Source: Bacteroidaceae bacterium (GTDB taxonomy: Bacteria; Bacteroidota; Bacteroidia; Bacteroidales; Bacteroidaceae). From it: DNA of 64,000 bases. The position numbers were made by a program, and so were the translations under genes. This document shows, one piece after another, positions 44,872 to 54,519 of this stretch. The notes below the pieces were generated by a model. It did no database searches. It saw nothing but the letters and a program-made list of their open reading frames with translations, and was not told the DNA's origin. Location of the stretch: the NCBI GenBank assembly GCA_017379075.1, contig JAFNXL010000011.1, forward strand, positions 26,049 through 90,048, read 5' to 3'. How positions within the stretch are numbered: the stretch's first letter is position 1; each line of letters opens with the position of its first letter.

Positions 44872-46740
44872 TCACTCCTTGCTTGAAGCGGGACGCTTAC
44901 TGAAGATGGCCTTGATGCGGTTCATGTCGAACTTGCTGGTGCGGTCGTAGAAGTAGATGCCGTTCTGTTCCTGTTCCACATCGGTGAGCTGGGTGTAGCA
45001 ATAGCCCCACACGTTCTCGGCAATGCTCATGAGACCATCCACCTGACCTTCCAGACGGGCGTAGAACTCTTCCAGTGAGTGAGGAGGTTCGCCATAGCCC
45101 CAAGACTGCTGGCTGTTGCCGGTCTGGGTGTCCTGACCCTTCACCCACTTGATGCCGCCAAACTCGTCGAGGATATAGGGCATATCGGCCTTGTCGTAGG
45201 TGGGGAAGTCGAACAGATTGTTGTCCTTGGCGCGGTTGAAGCCCACGTTCAGACGGGGAATGTCCTGCACATCGCAAGGTGTCTGGAACCAGCGTTCGCC
45301 GTTATAGATAATGTCTTTCAGCTTCTTGGGATCCTGCTCGTAGTTGTGTGTGCTCCAGATGTCGCTCTTGATGTTCACGCCACCGCTCACGGTACATACG
45401 GGACGAGTGGGGTCGAGTGCCTTGGTCATGTCATAGAGGTCGCAAACGAAGCGGGGATACTGCACGCGGTCGGGCCACCACTCTTCGTTCATGGGAGTCC
45501 AGGTTACAATGGAGGGGTGGTTGCGGTCGCGGATAATCTCCTCGCTCCACTCGCTCAGGAAGTTGCGGGCCACTTCGGGGTCGTTGGCGTTCATACCCCA
45601 TGAAGGAGCCTCGCCCCAGGTGATATAGCCCAACTTGTCTGCCCAATAGTGGAAACGCTCTTCAAACACCTTCTGGTGAAGGCGGGCACCGTTGAAACCG
45701 GCGGCCATGGAGAGTTCGATATCGCGCTTGAGTGCCGCATCGCTGGGAGCGGTCCAGATGCCGTCGGGATAGAAGCCCTGATCCAGCACCAGGCGCTGGT
45801 AGAAGGGTTGGTTGTTCAGATAAACCTTGTTGCCTTCCACATGAATCTTGCGCATTCCCACGTAAGAGTTCACCACGTCTGTAATCTTGCCTTCGCGGTC
45901 CTTCACCTCATACACCACATCATAGAGGAAGGGAGAAGAGGGGCTCCACAGCTTGGGGTTCTTGATGGGAAGCACCACGCTGGTTCCGTCATGAGCGGGA
46001 ACGGTCTGGGTGGCCACCACCTTGTCGCCGTCCTTCACGGTAACGGTGAAGGAACCCTTGGTCTGGGCATAGAACTTGGGCTGCACCATGATGAACTTCT
46101 GGTCAATGTCGGTGGTTACCTGGGTACGTTCCAAAGCGTCCTTTGCCACGGGTTCCATCCAAACCGTCTGCCAAATACCGGTGGTGCGGGTGTACATACA
46201 CTCGAAGGGTTCGTAGCGCATGTTCTGCTTGCCGGCGGGCTGCTTGGCTGTGCGGGTGTCGCTATAGGCGTGAACCACCAGCGAGTGGGGCTTGCCGTCA
46301 GAGATGAACTTTGTTACGTCAATGGCAAAGGATGTGCTTCCGCCGAAGTGGCGTCCGGCCAGCTTGCCGTCAATGTACACCTCCGAGTTGTAATACACCG
46401 CACCGAAGTTCAGCTTCACGTTGCGTCCGGCCCAAGCCTGCGGCATGGTGATGCTGCGCTGGTACCAGATGTGGTTGATGAAGTCCTTGTGCTCCACACC
46501 GGAAAGTTTGCTTTCGGGGCAGAAGGGCACGGTAATCTTTCCGTCGAAGCCCTTGCTCTCATAGAGTTTGCGTTCCAGACCGGAGCCAACGAAATCGAAG
46601 GTATAGCTCCACTGGCCATTCAGGTTTACCCAGTCCTGTCGCTCGAACTGCGGACGGGGATACTCGGCCCTTGGCTGTGGTTGCGCACAGGCAATCAGCG
46701 TAAAGACCATTGCAAGAATTGATAACAGGTTTTTCTTCAT
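44872..46740 (-). CDS. GH2 family glycoside hydrolase, secreted
   Basis: 622 residues with a signal peptide (MKKNLLSILAMVFTLIACAQ; the AC could also be a lipobox). Sugar-binding domain about 25-190 (PRPQFERQDWVNLNGQWSYT), immunoglobulin-like domain about 195-300, catalytic barrel about 305-620. The acid/base fits TPMNEEWWPD and the nucleophile fits YILDEFGGIKW. GH2 covers beta-galactosidase, beta-glucuronidase and beta-mannosidase; I cannot choose. It is shorter than LacZ and lacks its C-terminal domains. The neighbouring isomerase- and Gfo/Idh-type genes suggest one sugar pathway. Confidence 0.88.
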   Translation of the reverse strand: MKKNLLSILAMVFTLIACAQPQPRAEYPRPQFERQDWVNLNGQWSYTFDFVGSGLERKLYESKGFDGKITVPFCPESKLSGVEHKDFINHIWYQRSITMPQAWAGRNVKLNFGAVYYNSEVYIDGKLAGRHFGGSTSFAIDVTKFISDGKPHSLVVHAYSDTRTAKQPAGKQNMRYEPFECMYTRTTGIWQTVWMEPVAKDALERTQVTTDIDQKFIMVQPKFYAQTKGSFTVTVKDGDKVVATQTVPAHDGTSVVLPIKNPKLWSPSSPFLYDVVYEVKDREGKITDVVNSYVGMRKIHVEGNKVYLNNQPFYQRLVLDQGFYPDGIWTAPSDAALKRDIELSMAAGFNGARLHQKVFEERFHYWADKLGYITWGEAPSWGMNANDPEVARNFLSEWSEEIIRDRNHPSIVTWTPMNEEWWPDRVQYPRFVCDLYDMTKALDPTRPVCTVSGGVNIKSDIWSTHNYEQDPKKLKDIIYNGERWFQTPCDVQDIPRLNVGFNRAKDNNLFDFPTYDKADMPYILDEFGGIKWVKGQDTQTGNSQQSWGYGEPPHSLEEFYARLEGQVDGLMSIAENVWGYCYTQLTDVEQEQNGIYFYDRTSKFDMNRIKAIFSKRPASSKE

Positions 46741-46790
46741 TATTATTTTATTTTGGGTTTATAATTCGCGTCTTCGCTTTCCGGGGATTC

Positions 46791-47657
46791 CTACTCGCCC
46801 ATTTCGGCACAGGCCTGGTTGAAATAGTCGATACACTGACGGATGTCGGGCACGGAATTTTCCCAGTTATACTCATATTCTATGGTAAAGTATCCGCTGA
46901 AGTTCTGCCGTTTCAGTTCCTTCAGCATGGCCTTTACGTCCAATACGCCCTGGCCCCAGATGACATCGTGGCGTTCCTGTCCGTCGGGCTGGGGGCCTAT
47001 GATGTCCTTGAAGTGGAGAGAGTGGATGCGGCCTTCCAGGGTACGCAGGCACTCCAGATGATCAAGACCGTCGCGGTTCCAGTGGCCCACATCGGCACAG
47101 GAGCCGAGCAACTTGCTTCTCTGGCCAATCTGCTCCAAAAGCAACTGGGGATTCCAGTATGTAGAAGGCTGGGGATGGTTGTGTACGGCTATGCGGATAT
47201 TGTTTTTCTCGGCCAATTGTTCCACAACGTCCCACACCTCAACGGGAGGTTCGCAGGAGATGTATTCCATGCCCATATCCTTGGCCAGGCGGAACATCTT
47301 TTCCCATTCCTCGGCCTTGTCGCTCACAAACACGCCGCATCCCACAATGCGCACGCCCTTTTCCGCAGCAAGGGCGAAAAGTTCCTTTCGCGAGGCCTCA
47401 TCCAGGTCATAGCCGAAGGTCTGGTCGCCCCATTTCCCGCCAATTTTATGGCCGGGGAACACCTCCATATTCTTTATTCCCAGTTCCTGAGCCTTGTCAA
47501 AAGCCTCCAGCAAAGTGAATTTGTGGAAGGTATAGCTTTGCAGGGACAGTTCCCATCCATTCTGCCCGGCCTCCTTGCTTGTACAGGAGGGCAGAGCCAG
47601 ACAAAGCAGCAGCACGCACAGCGCTGCCTGCATCAACATTTTATATCGTTTCTTCAT
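46791..47657 (-). CDS. sugar phosphate isomerase/epimerase-like lipoprotein
   Basis: A xylose-isomerase-like TIM barrel of 288 residues from the Met at 47657 (MKKRYKMLMQAALCVLLLCL then ALPSC, lipobox Cys). Features are IKNMEVFPGHKIGG, MGMEYISCEPPVEVWD, IRIAVHNHPQP, LLGSCADVGHWNR, IHSLHFKDI and YFTIEYEYNW, with the metal Glu, His and Asp positions of the family. The lipoprotein signal means it works outside the cytoplasm, on a free sugar rather than a sugar phosphate. It lies between Gfo/Idh and GH2 genes on the same strand. Confidence 0.85.
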   Translation of the reverse strand: MKKRYKMLMQAALCVLLLCLALPSCTSKEAGQNGWELSLQSYTFHKFTLLEAFDKAQELGIKNMEVFPGHKIGGKWGDQTFGYDLDEASRKELFALAAEKGVRIVGCGVFVSDKAEEWEKMFRLAKDMGMEYISCEPPVEVWDVVEQLAEKNNIRIAVHNHPQPSTYWNPQLLLEQIGQRSKLLGSCADVGHWNRDGLDHLECLRTLEGRIHSLHFKDIIGPQPDGQERHDVIWGQGVLDVKAMLKELKRQNFSGYFTIEYEYNWENSVPDIRQCIDYFNQACAEMGE

Positions 47658-47698
47658 CTTATACATTATTATATATTATCAATCGTTTCGCTCATTCT

Positions 47699-47722
47699 GT
47701 AGGGACGCAGCGCGCTGCGCCC
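47699..47722. repeat. GTAGGGACGC element, half copy
   Basis: GTAGGGACGCAGCGCGCTGC is followed by GCCC; it matches one arm of the element at 44765 and lies in the gap between the isomerase and Gfo/Idh genes. Confidence 0.65.
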
Positions 47723-47745
47723 GAAAAAGATTGTCCATTCACCGC

Positions 47746-49263
47746 TTAGTCTTTGGGCATATCGGGCAGGCTGAAGCCGTTGTGATAAGTGTGCTTCACC
47801 CACTCTGCCGCTGCCTCTATGGCATTGAACTCGCCAAAGCGGCGGTCGAAGCGCGGGTCGCCGTCTATTACCTTGAAGTCGTCGTGGTTCACAATCTTTA
47901 TCTTGTCATTGGGCGAGATGTTGGTAAAGCACATGTTCTCGCCGTCCCACTGAAGCGTGCGGTGCAATCCGTACAGGCCGGCCAGACGAACGGCAATGAC
48001 ACCCATGTCCACCATCTCGGTGAAGGGACCGGAATGCTGGAAGTTGCTGGAGGCCTCCACTCGGTTCTCGGGCGATTCCTTGCATGCCCTGATCCAATCC
48101 TGCTCATGCGCATCGGTGTTCCAGATGTCTCCGTTGCCGCCTTTCACGCGGGGCAGTATGGGGTCGGGCTGCTTGAAGTCCTTCATGCGGTCCAGGGGAA
48201 GAAGCGTGGGATTCATGCCATAGCAGCCGGTCATAATCTTTCCCTTGCTTCCCACAAAGATGATTCCGCCGTTCTCGTCGCCCATCATCTCGCCGTCCTT
48301 CAGTTCCTCTGGGCGAGGAGGCATCAGGCCACCGTCGTACCAATGGACCTTCACTTCGGGCATCTTCACCTTGCCCTTCTTGGGGCGTGCGGGGAAGGTG
48401 TAGGTGATGACCTCGGCATGAGGGGGCGAATAGAGGTTGCTGAGAGAAGAGCTGGCGATGACGCTGGTGGGATACTTGATGCCCAAAGCCCAAACGGCCG
48501 GATCCATGATGTGGCAGGCCATATCGCCCAAAGCTCCGGTGCCGAAGTCGTACCATCCACGCCAGTTCCAGGGCGTGTACGAGGGATGGTAGGGACGCAT
48601 CTCGGCCGGGCCGATAAAGAGATTCCAGTCCAAGGTCTCGGGGCAGGGAGGCGTATCAGTAGGCTTCATAAGTCCCTGGGGCCAGATGGGACGGTCGGTC
48701 CAGCAATGCACCTCGCGCACCTCGCCTATTTCATCATTCCAGATCCACTCCGAAACCTGTCGGCACCAGTCGAAAGAGTTGCCCTGGTTGCCCATCTGTG
48801 TGGCCACCTTGTACTTCTTGGCCAGGCGCGTAAGCAGTCGGGCCTCGTAGACCGAATGGGTTAGCGGTTTCTGCACATAGACATGCTTGCCCAGCGTCAT
48901 GGCATGGGCGGCAACGCAGGCATGGGTATGGTCGGGCGTGGCCACCAATACGGCATCGATGGACTTGCCCATCTCGTCGAGCATCACTCGCCAGTCCTTG
49001 AACCGGCGGGCATTGGGATAGTCGTTAAACGTCTTGCCGGCATATTTCCAGTCCACATCGCACAGGGCCACAATGTTCTCCGTGCTCATCTTCTGCAGAT
49101 TGCGACGGCCCATTCCGCCCACGCCCACTCCGGCAATGTTCAGTTTGTCACTTGGCGCCACATGACCGTGGCTGCGACCCAACACCACATTGGGCACTAT
49201 CATAAAGGCGGCAGTTCCCATTCCGCTCTTCTTGATGAAATCTCTACGTGTGATCTTTCCCAT
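47746..49263 (-). CDS. Gfo/Idh/MocA-family oxidoreductase, Tat-type signal
   Basis: 505 residues. The N terminus MGKITRRDFIKKSGMGTAAF is a twin-arginine signal. The Rossmann part starts NIAGVGVGGMGRRNLQ (about 42) and includes VLVATPDHTHACVA and GKHVYVQKPLTHS (Lys of the EKP-like motif, here QKP). The C-terminal domain carries GRWYDFGTGALGDMACHIMD-like residues (GTGALGDMACHIMD seen). This matches Bacteroidetes exported Gfo/Idh enzymes that oxidise or rearrange sugars, some cleaving glycosides by an NAD-dependent route. First gene of the minus-strand sugar cluster, with a TAAATTTG box upstream. Confidence 0.9.
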   Translation of the reverse strand: MGKITRRDFIKKSGMGTAAFMIVPNVVLGRSHGHVAPSDKLNIAGVGVGGMGRRNLQKMSTENIVALCDVDWKYAGKTFNDYPNARRFKDWRVMLDEMGKSIDAVLVATPDHTHACVAAHAMTLGKHVYVQKPLTHSVYEARLLTRLAKKYKVATQMGNQGNSFDWCRQVSEWIWNDEIGEVREVHCWTDRPIWPQGLMKPTDTPPCPETLDWNLFIGPAEMRPYHPSYTPWNWRGWYDFGTGALGDMACHIMDPAVWALGIKYPTSVIASSSLSNLYSPPHAEVITYTFPARPKKGKVKMPEVKVHWYDGGLMPPRPEELKDGEMMGDENGGIIFVGSKGKIMTGCYGMNPTLLPLDRMKDFKQPDPILPRVKGGNGDIWNTDAHEQDWIRACKESPENRVEASSNFQHSGPFTEMVDMGVIAVRLAGLYGLHRTLQWDGENMCFTNISPNDKIKIVNHDDFKVIDGDPRFDRRFGEFNAIEAAAEWVKHTYHNGFSLPDMPKD

Positions 49264-49318
49264 GTTATCTTTATATAATAAGGTTACCTTTTATGCTGTT
49301 TTACTTGCGTTATTGCCC

Positions 49319-49326
49319 CAAATTTA
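49319..49326 (-). promoter_or_regulatory. -7 promoter box of the Gfo/Idh gene
   Basis: TAAATTTG on the minus strand, with a predicted leader of about 50 bases. Confidence 0.5.
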
Positions 49327-49439
49327 CAACTTTTCTTCCGAACGGCTTCCCATTTGCACGCATTTTATCAAAAAGGTATCACAATTTTTTGACAATATCC
49401 GCCCACTGTTGTCGGATTTGTGTATATTTACATAAATTT

Positions 49440-49474
49440 TTCCCTCGCGAGGAAAAAATATTTCCCTCGGGACG
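49440..49474. promoter_or_regulatory. paired CCTCnnGAGG dyads, site 3
   Basis: TTTCCCTCGCGAGGAAAA and TTTCCCTCGGGACG have centres 22 bases apart (49447.5 and 49469.5); the second has one changed base. They lie between the Gfo/Idh gene (-) and the sigma factor gene (+). Confidence 0.55.
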
Positions 49475-49544
49475 TAATAAAAAAAGCCCCTCCTGCGTCT
49501 AACGGACGTAAAGAGGAAAAAAACAGAACAAAAGCTTTCAGAAA

Positions 49545-50021
49545 ATGGAACGCAACGAAAAAGAATTTGAACGCATCGTCCAGACGCACAAGACCACCAT
49601 CTACACCGTCTGCTATATGTTCTCGAAGGACGAGGAAGAGGTGAACGACCTGTTCCAGGACACGCTGGTAAACCTGTGGAAAGGCATGGAGTCTTTCAAG
49701 GGAGACTGCAAGATAGAAACTTGGATTTACCGAGTGGCGCTGAACACCTGCATCACCCACGACCGCAAGAAAAGGCGGGCGCGGGAAAGGATTCCGCTGG
49801 AGATGGAGGCCAACCTGTACCAGGACCAGGACGCCGAATCGCGCCAAGTGCAGATGCTGCACAACCGCATTGGCAAGTTGGGAGTGATTGACCGTGCCAT
49901 TGTGCTGCTCTGGCTGGAAGACCTCAGTTACGAGGAGATTGGGCAGATTGTGGGCATCACGGCCAAGCACGTCGGCGTAAAGCTTTTCCGCATAAAGGAA
50001 CTGCTCAAGCAAGAATCATAA
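49545..50021 (+). CDS. ECF-type RNA polymerase sigma factor
   Basis: 158 residues: sigma region 2 about 10-80 (EEVNDLFQDTLVNLWKGMES, FKGDCKIETWIYRVALNTCI) and region 4 about 100-155 (AIVLLWLEDLSYEEIGQIVG, TAKHVGVKLFRIKELLK). It directs transcription from an unknown set of promoters. The next gene, 31 bases on, encodes a membrane protein that could restrain it. A pair of CCTCnnGAGG dyads lies 70-105 bases upstream of its start. No clear TAnnTTTG box is visible near the start. Confidence 0.92.
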   Translation: MERNEKEFERIVQTHKTTIYTVCYMFSKDEEEVNDLFQDTLVNLWKGMESFKGDCKIETWIYRVALNTCITHDRKKRRARERIPLEMEANLYQDQDAESRQVQMLHNRIGKLGVIDRAIVLLWLEDLSYEEIGQIVGITAKHVGVKLFRIKELLKQES

Positions 50022-50052
50022 AGAACATTAATCACTAATCACATCTCTTATT

Positions 50053-50622
50053 ATGGAAGATAAAGAAATAATGGAAATGCGCGAACAGATAGCAACTTTG
50101 CGCAGCAAACTGGAGAAAGAACAGATTGTAACCGAGCGTCTGCTCAAGCAGGCCATGCAGAAACGTATCGGCATCATCCGCAAACAGGCCGTAAAGGAAT
50201 ACATTATGGCCTGTGTATGCCTCATCCTTTACCCGTTTTTGTATTATGTGGCCAATTTGTCTGCGCTTTTTTTATCAACAACCCTGCTTATTTTTGTCGG
50301 ATGCGTTACCGCAACCTGGTATTTCCAACGCCCAATCAATGACAAACTACTGGGCGAGGACGTGGATACCGTTGTACGCGTCATGACAAAGCTCAAGCGC
50401 CAATACCAGTTATGGATGATAGGTGCTATGCCCATTATGATTCCCTGGGTGTTCTGGTTCTGGAAGGAATATTCCCAAGGCTTGAATATGCCGGAAGAAG
50501 TCAGCTACATCATGTTAGGAGTCCTCCTCATCAGTGGTGGCATAGGAGCTTCCATAGGCATTTCGTGGGACCGTAAGGTAATACGCAGTTGCAACGAAAT
50601 CATTGCCCAACTGAAAGAATAA
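50053..50622 (+). CDS. membrane protein, possible anti-sigma partner
   Basis: 189 residues. Residues 1-55 form a charged coiled coil (MEDKEIMEMREQIATLRSKL); two membrane helices follow at about 56-90, and two more at about 120-135 and 150-170. I see no zinc-binding anti-sigma motif. Its position between an ECF sigma gene and the HhH gene, with a one-base gap to the latter, suggests one operon; the anti-sigma idea rests on position only. Confidence 0.6.
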   Translation: MEDKEIMEMREQIATLRSKLEKEQIVTERLLKQAMQKRIGIIRKQAVKEYIMACVCLILYPFLYYVANLSALFLSTTLLIFVGCVTATWYFQRPINDKLLGEDVDTVVRVMTKLKRQYQLWMIGAMPIMIPWVFWFWKEYSQGLNMPEEVSYIMLGVLLISGGIGASIGISWDRKVIRSCNEIIAQLKE

Positions 50623-50623
50623 G

Positions 50624-52594
50624 ATGCCGCGACTGGTTCTGCTTCTCATCTTCAGCCTCTGTCTCCTGCACCATGCAGGCGGACAGAGGCTGTTGCCTTA
50701 TACTTGGGAGGACTTTGTCACATCCATAACCGAGGATGAAGACGAGGAAGAGGGAGGCAACCGCAACGAATGGATTGAGGAACTGAGAATTCTGCACGAA
50801 CATCCGCTGGACATCAACAATGCCGCGCCCGAAGCGCTGATGCAAGTACCCACCCTTACCGAAGAGGCGGTTGAACAGATTCATGCCTACATCTATCTGC
50901 ACGGAGCCATACAGACCCTGGGCGAACTGCGTCTCATCCCCGGCATCAGCGAAGAGATGCTACGCGTTCTGCCTCTTTTCATCCGCATCCAGCCACAGGA
51001 TAACATACAGGAAAACAAGGGGAAACGAAAGAAAAGACTTCGGGGAAGCATGGATTACCGCACAGACATCCCACTCTATTACCGGAAAGGATACTGTGTA
51101 AGTCCGGGCTATGCCGGCGACCCGCTTTACCACCGCTATCGGGGCGAGTTGGAATATGCCGACGCCCGAATGGGCTTTCGCATGGAAAAGGACCCTGGCG
51201 AAACGTACTATGACAGTTTTGGTGGCTTCTTGATGCTGGAAAAGAAAGGCTGGATGCGCCGGCTTGTCGTGGGCGATTTCCGTGCCGGATTCGGCCAAGG
51301 ACTGGTCATCGGAAGCGGAAGCCAATGGGGAATCAGCAGCCACATCATATCGCCCTCGCAAGGCATCCGCCCCATGAGAGGCATGGACGAATACCGTTTT
51401 CTGAGAGGGGTTTCGGCGGAAATTCGCCTTAACACGGCAAAGGGCGCACTAAGCCTGACTCCCTTTCTATCGTGGAGGAAACTGGATGCCACCCTGGACG
51501 AAGAGGGGAACGCAAGGACATTGCGGCAAGACGGACTTCACCGCACCCAAACCGAGCGCGACGCCAAGAGGGCAGTAGGGCATCTGGCAGCAGGCGGACA
51601 CCTCGGTTGGAAATACCGGTGGATTTCTCTCGGCACCACGGCAATGTGGCAACAGACAGACCGCCCCCTGCAACCTGGCGATGCCTTGTATAGACAAATC
51701 TATCCGAAAGGCTCGCGTTTCGGACATATGGCCATGGACTATGCCTGTTCCTTCTATCGTCTCCAGATATCCGGCGAGGCGGCATATAGTTTCGACCGCG
51801 GAGGATGGGCCACTCTTCACCGTATCCGTTGGACGCCCGTACAGGAATTACAACTCGGCTTGATTCCCCGGTTCTACAGTTACCGTTACCATTCCATGCT
51901 GTCATCAGCGCCCACCGCCTATGGTTCCGTACCGCAAAACGAGAGCGGAATCATGCTGCATCTCAGCACGCAACCTATGGAAGGACTGTCCTTTACAGCC
52001 TATGCCGACGCCTCGCACCATCCCTGGCCTCGCTACGGCATTCAGCAGGAGAGCAACATCTTCCGCTTCCAGGCAGAGGGAGAATACGCCCCAAGCCAGG
52101 CCCATCGCTTTTGGGCAAGATACCAATGGAAGCACGGGCTGGAGCGAGGCGATGTCATGCGCACCCATCACCAAATGCGCCTGCAATGGGAGTGGCGGCC
52201 CAGGGAACTGCACAGCCTGCGCGTTTCCTTGATGGGGCATCAGGCAGAAAAGCGTATCGGCTGGGGATTGTCAGGACGTTGGCAAGTCCAGAGCAAAGAC
52301 AAGCAATGGGCTGGCACGTTCTCCACCACCTATTTTGACACCTACGATTACCTGCATCGGATTTGGGTTTACGAGCCCTCGCTCATAGGCAGTGTTTCAA
52401 ACGGCACATTTTCTGGAAACGGAATCAGGGGAGCGGGAAAAATCCGTTGGAAGAGCCGGAACGAGCAGTGGACGCTGGAGACCAAAATAGGCGCAACTTA
52501 CCGCCTTGACACCCGCATCCAAGGCAGCGGTCTGCAAACCATTATGGGACGTTGGAAAACAGACATCGGCACACTGGTCCGTTACTCATTCTGA
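50624..52594 (+). CDS. helix-hairpin-helix protein with outer-membrane-like beta region
   Basis: 656 residues with a signal peptide (MPRLVLLLIFSLCLLHHAGG). About 45-125 contains ComEA-like HhH motifs (HPLDINNAAPEALMQVPTLT, TLGELRLIPGISEEMLRVLP). The remaining 500 residues show alternating aromatic beta strands (for example GWMRRLVVGDFRAGFGQGL, MDYACSFYRLQISGEAAY) and end in a terminal aromatic (VRYSF), as in outer membrane barrels. HhH domains bind DNA or DNA-like polymers, so a surface DNA role is possible but unproven. It starts one base after the previous stop. Confidence 0.75.
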   Translation: MPRLVLLLIFSLCLLHHAGGQRLLPYTWEDFVTSITEDEDEEEGGNRNEWIEELRILHEHPLDINNAAPEALMQVPTLTEEAVEQIHAYIYLHGAIQTLGELRLIPGISEEMLRVLPLFIRIQPQDNIQENKGKRKKRLRGSMDYRTDIPLYYRKGYCVSPGYAGDPLYHRYRGELEYADARMGFRMEKDPGETYYDSFGGFLMLEKKGWMRRLVVGDFRAGFGQGLVIGSGSQWGISSHIISPSQGIRPMRGMDEYRFLRGVSAEIRLNTAKGALSLTPFLSWRKLDATLDEEGNARTLRQDGLHRTQTERDAKRAVGHLAAGGHLGWKYRWISLGTTAMWQQTDRPLQPGDALYRQIYPKGSRFGHMAMDYACSFYRLQISGEAAYSFDRGGWATLHRIRWTPVQELQLGLIPRFYSYRYHSMLSSAPTAYGSVPQNESGIMLHLSTQPMEGLSFTAYADASHHPWPRYGIQQESNIFRFQAEGEYAPSQAHRFWARYQWKHGLERGDVMRTHHQMRLQWEWRPRELHSLRVSLMGHQAEKRIGWGLSGRWQVQSKDKQWAGTFSTTYFDTYDYLHRIWVYEPSLIGSVSNGTFSGNGIRGAGKIRWKSRNEQWTLETKIGATYRLDTRIQGSGLQTIMGRWKTDIGTLVRYSF

Positions 52595-52702
52595 ATGTCC
52601 TTCATGCCACGGATGAAACATAACGGGCCATAATTTTAGCAGGTAAAAAAGGTTTCATCCAAAAAAATGGCAAAATATTATATTTTTTCACAAACCTTTT
52701 CT

Positions 52703-52710
52703 TATATTTG
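52703..52710 (+). promoter_or_regulatory. -7 promoter box of the iron-sulfur operon
   Basis: TATATTTG, 40 bases before the start at 52750, which supports that start. The gap 52595-52702 has a 9-base inverted repeat (GGATGAAAC / GTTTCATCC) of unknown meaning. Confidence 0.55.
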
Positions 52711-52749
52711 CAAAAAAAACAAGAGTTTATCCCTCAAAAACAGATTTAT

Positions 52750-54486
52750 ATGTTAAGAAAAATCAGAATTACGCTGGCAACTGTGTTTTGGTTGCTCGTC
52801 ACTTGGCTTTTGGTAGACTTTACCGGAACCGCCCATGTCTATTTAGGTTGGATGGCAAAAGTCCAACTGATGCCCGCATTGCTTTCCCTGAACGTGGGCG
52901 TACTCATTTTCCTGCTGGCACTTACCTTGCTGTGGGGTCGCATCTATTGTTCTGTCATTTGTCCATTAGGCATCATGCAGGACATCATCAGCTGGTTCCG
53001 CAGAAAGAAGTTCAAATATGCTTATACACAAGCCCGCACAGCCTTGCGTTACGGCATGGTTCTGTTTACCGGAGCCGCCCTGTTGCTTAATCTGGGCTGG
53101 CTGGCCGGTCTGATTCTCCCCTACAGCACTTACGGCCGTATCACCGGAACAATCGTTGCCCCCCTGTATAAAATGGGCAACAACTTACTAGCGCAACTTG
53201 CCGAGCACTATAACAGTTATGCCGTCTACGAAGTGGATGTGTGGCTGAAGAGCATCGGCGCGCTTGCCATCGCCATTATCACCTGGGGCATCATTGCCGT
53301 ATTGGCATGGCGCGGAGGTCGTACCTGGTGCAACACCATCTGTCCCGTAGGCACATTGCTGGGTCTGCTCAGCCGTCATGCGCTTTTCCGCCCCGTCATC
53401 AACAAGAGCCGTTGTAATGCCTGCGGCCTGTGCGAACGCAGTTGTAAGGCTGGTTGTATCAACAGCAAGAACCACAGCATTGACCTGAGCCGTTGTGTAA
53501 TGTGCGGCAACTGTATGGAAGCCTGCAAGAAGGAGGCTCTCACGCTGGCAAAAGCCACAGAGCCCGCTCCCAGCGTAGCCCCATTCGGCAAAAACGCACC
53601 AAGAAAGGGGAATGACAACAAGCCCAATGGTGCAAAGGATGCCGGAACAAGAGCGCAAAACAAGCCCCAGAACAAGCCCATGGCTCAATCCAAGCCAGAA
53701 GATGTGGTTGCGGCTTCTGTTCCCGAAACCACGGACGCTCCCAAGCGCAAGCCCAGAAGAAGAAAGCCCAGAACTACTGGTGAAGAGAACACCATAGACT
53801 CTGGAAGACGTGCCGTACTGGCCTCCACCGCCCTGCTTGCCGGTGCCGCCGTATTGCGTGCCCAGCACAAGCCCAAGACCACCGATGGCGGTTATGCCCC
53901 AATTATCAAGAAGACTGCACCCCAAAGACAGCACAGAATCACTCCTCCCGGATCTCTTTCTGTGCGCAACCTGCAGTCGCACTGCACGGCCTGCCAATTG
54001 TGCGTGGACGCTTGCCCCAATGACGTACTTCGTCCCAGCACCCGTCTAAGCACCTTCATGCAGCCCGAAGTCAGCTACGAGCGCGGTTATTGCCGCCCCG
54101 AGTGTAACCGCTGCTCAGAGGTTTGCCCCACCGGTGCCATCAAACCCATTACCATTGAGGAACGTACCGCCACACAGGTGGGGCATGCCGTTTGGGTGAA
54201 GGAACTTTGTATTCCCGCCAAGGAAGGAAAGCCCTGCGGAAACTGCTCACGCAGATGTCCCGCTGGCGCCATCCAGCTGGTTCCCGCCAACGACAAATAC
54301 CGCAAGAACGAACACGGACGCTGGATTGGCCCCGACGGCAAGCAGATTGACGGACGTCTGGTGCCCATGATTCCCGTTGTGAACATAGAGAAATGTACCG
54401 GTTGCGGTGCGTGTGAGAACCTGTGTCCTGTAGGCCCGCAAAGCGCCATCTATGTGGAAGGACACGATGTACACCGCGAGATTTAA
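52750..54486 (+). CDS. NapH/NapG-like iron-sulfur membrane protein
   Basis: 578 residues. Residues 1-205 hold about four membrane helices with CSVICPLG and CNTICPVG (NapH/NosR type). Two 4Fe-4S clusters follow (CNACGLCERSCKAGC, CVMCGNCMEACKKEA, about 223-265). A Pro/Lys/Asn-rich linker runs to about 345. Then comes SGRRAVLASTALLAGAAV (about 351-368), an internal twin-arginine-like segment, and a second ferredoxin block with CTACQLCVDACP, CRPECNRCSEVCP, CGNCSRRCP and CTGCGACENLCP. It looks like NapH fused to NapG and should pass electrons from the quinone pool to a periplasmic partner, perhaps the next gene product. Confidence 0.85.
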   Translation: MLRKIRITLATVFWLLVTWLLVDFTGTAHVYLGWMAKVQLMPALLSLNVGVLIFLLALTLLWGRIYCSVICPLGIMQDIISWFRRKKFKYAYTQARTALRYGMVLFTGAALLLNLGWLAGLILPYSTYGRITGTIVAPLYKMGNNLLAQLAEHYNSYAVYEVDVWLKSIGALAIAIITWGIIAVLAWRGGRTWCNTICPVGTLLGLLSRHALFRPVINKSRCNACGLCERSCKAGCINSKNHSIDLSRCVMCGNCMEACKKEALTLAKATEPAPSVAPFGKNAPRKGNDNKPNGAKDAGTRAQNKPQNKPMAQSKPEDVVAASVPETTDAPKRKPRRRKPRTTGEENTIDSGRRAVLASTALLAGAAVLRAQHKPKTTDGGYAPIIKKTAPQRQHRITPPGSLSVRNLQSHCTACQLCVDACPNDVLRPSTRLSTFMQPEVSYERGYCRPECNRCSEVCPTGAIKPITIEERTATQVGHAVWVKELCIPAKEGKPCGNCSRRCPAGAIQLVPANDKYRKNEHGRWIGPDGKQIDGRLVPMIPVVNIEKCTGCGACENLCPVGPQSAIYVEGHDVHREI

Positions 54487-54519
54487 TATATTACGTTGAA
54501 CAGTAACGAGCAAAGCTAC

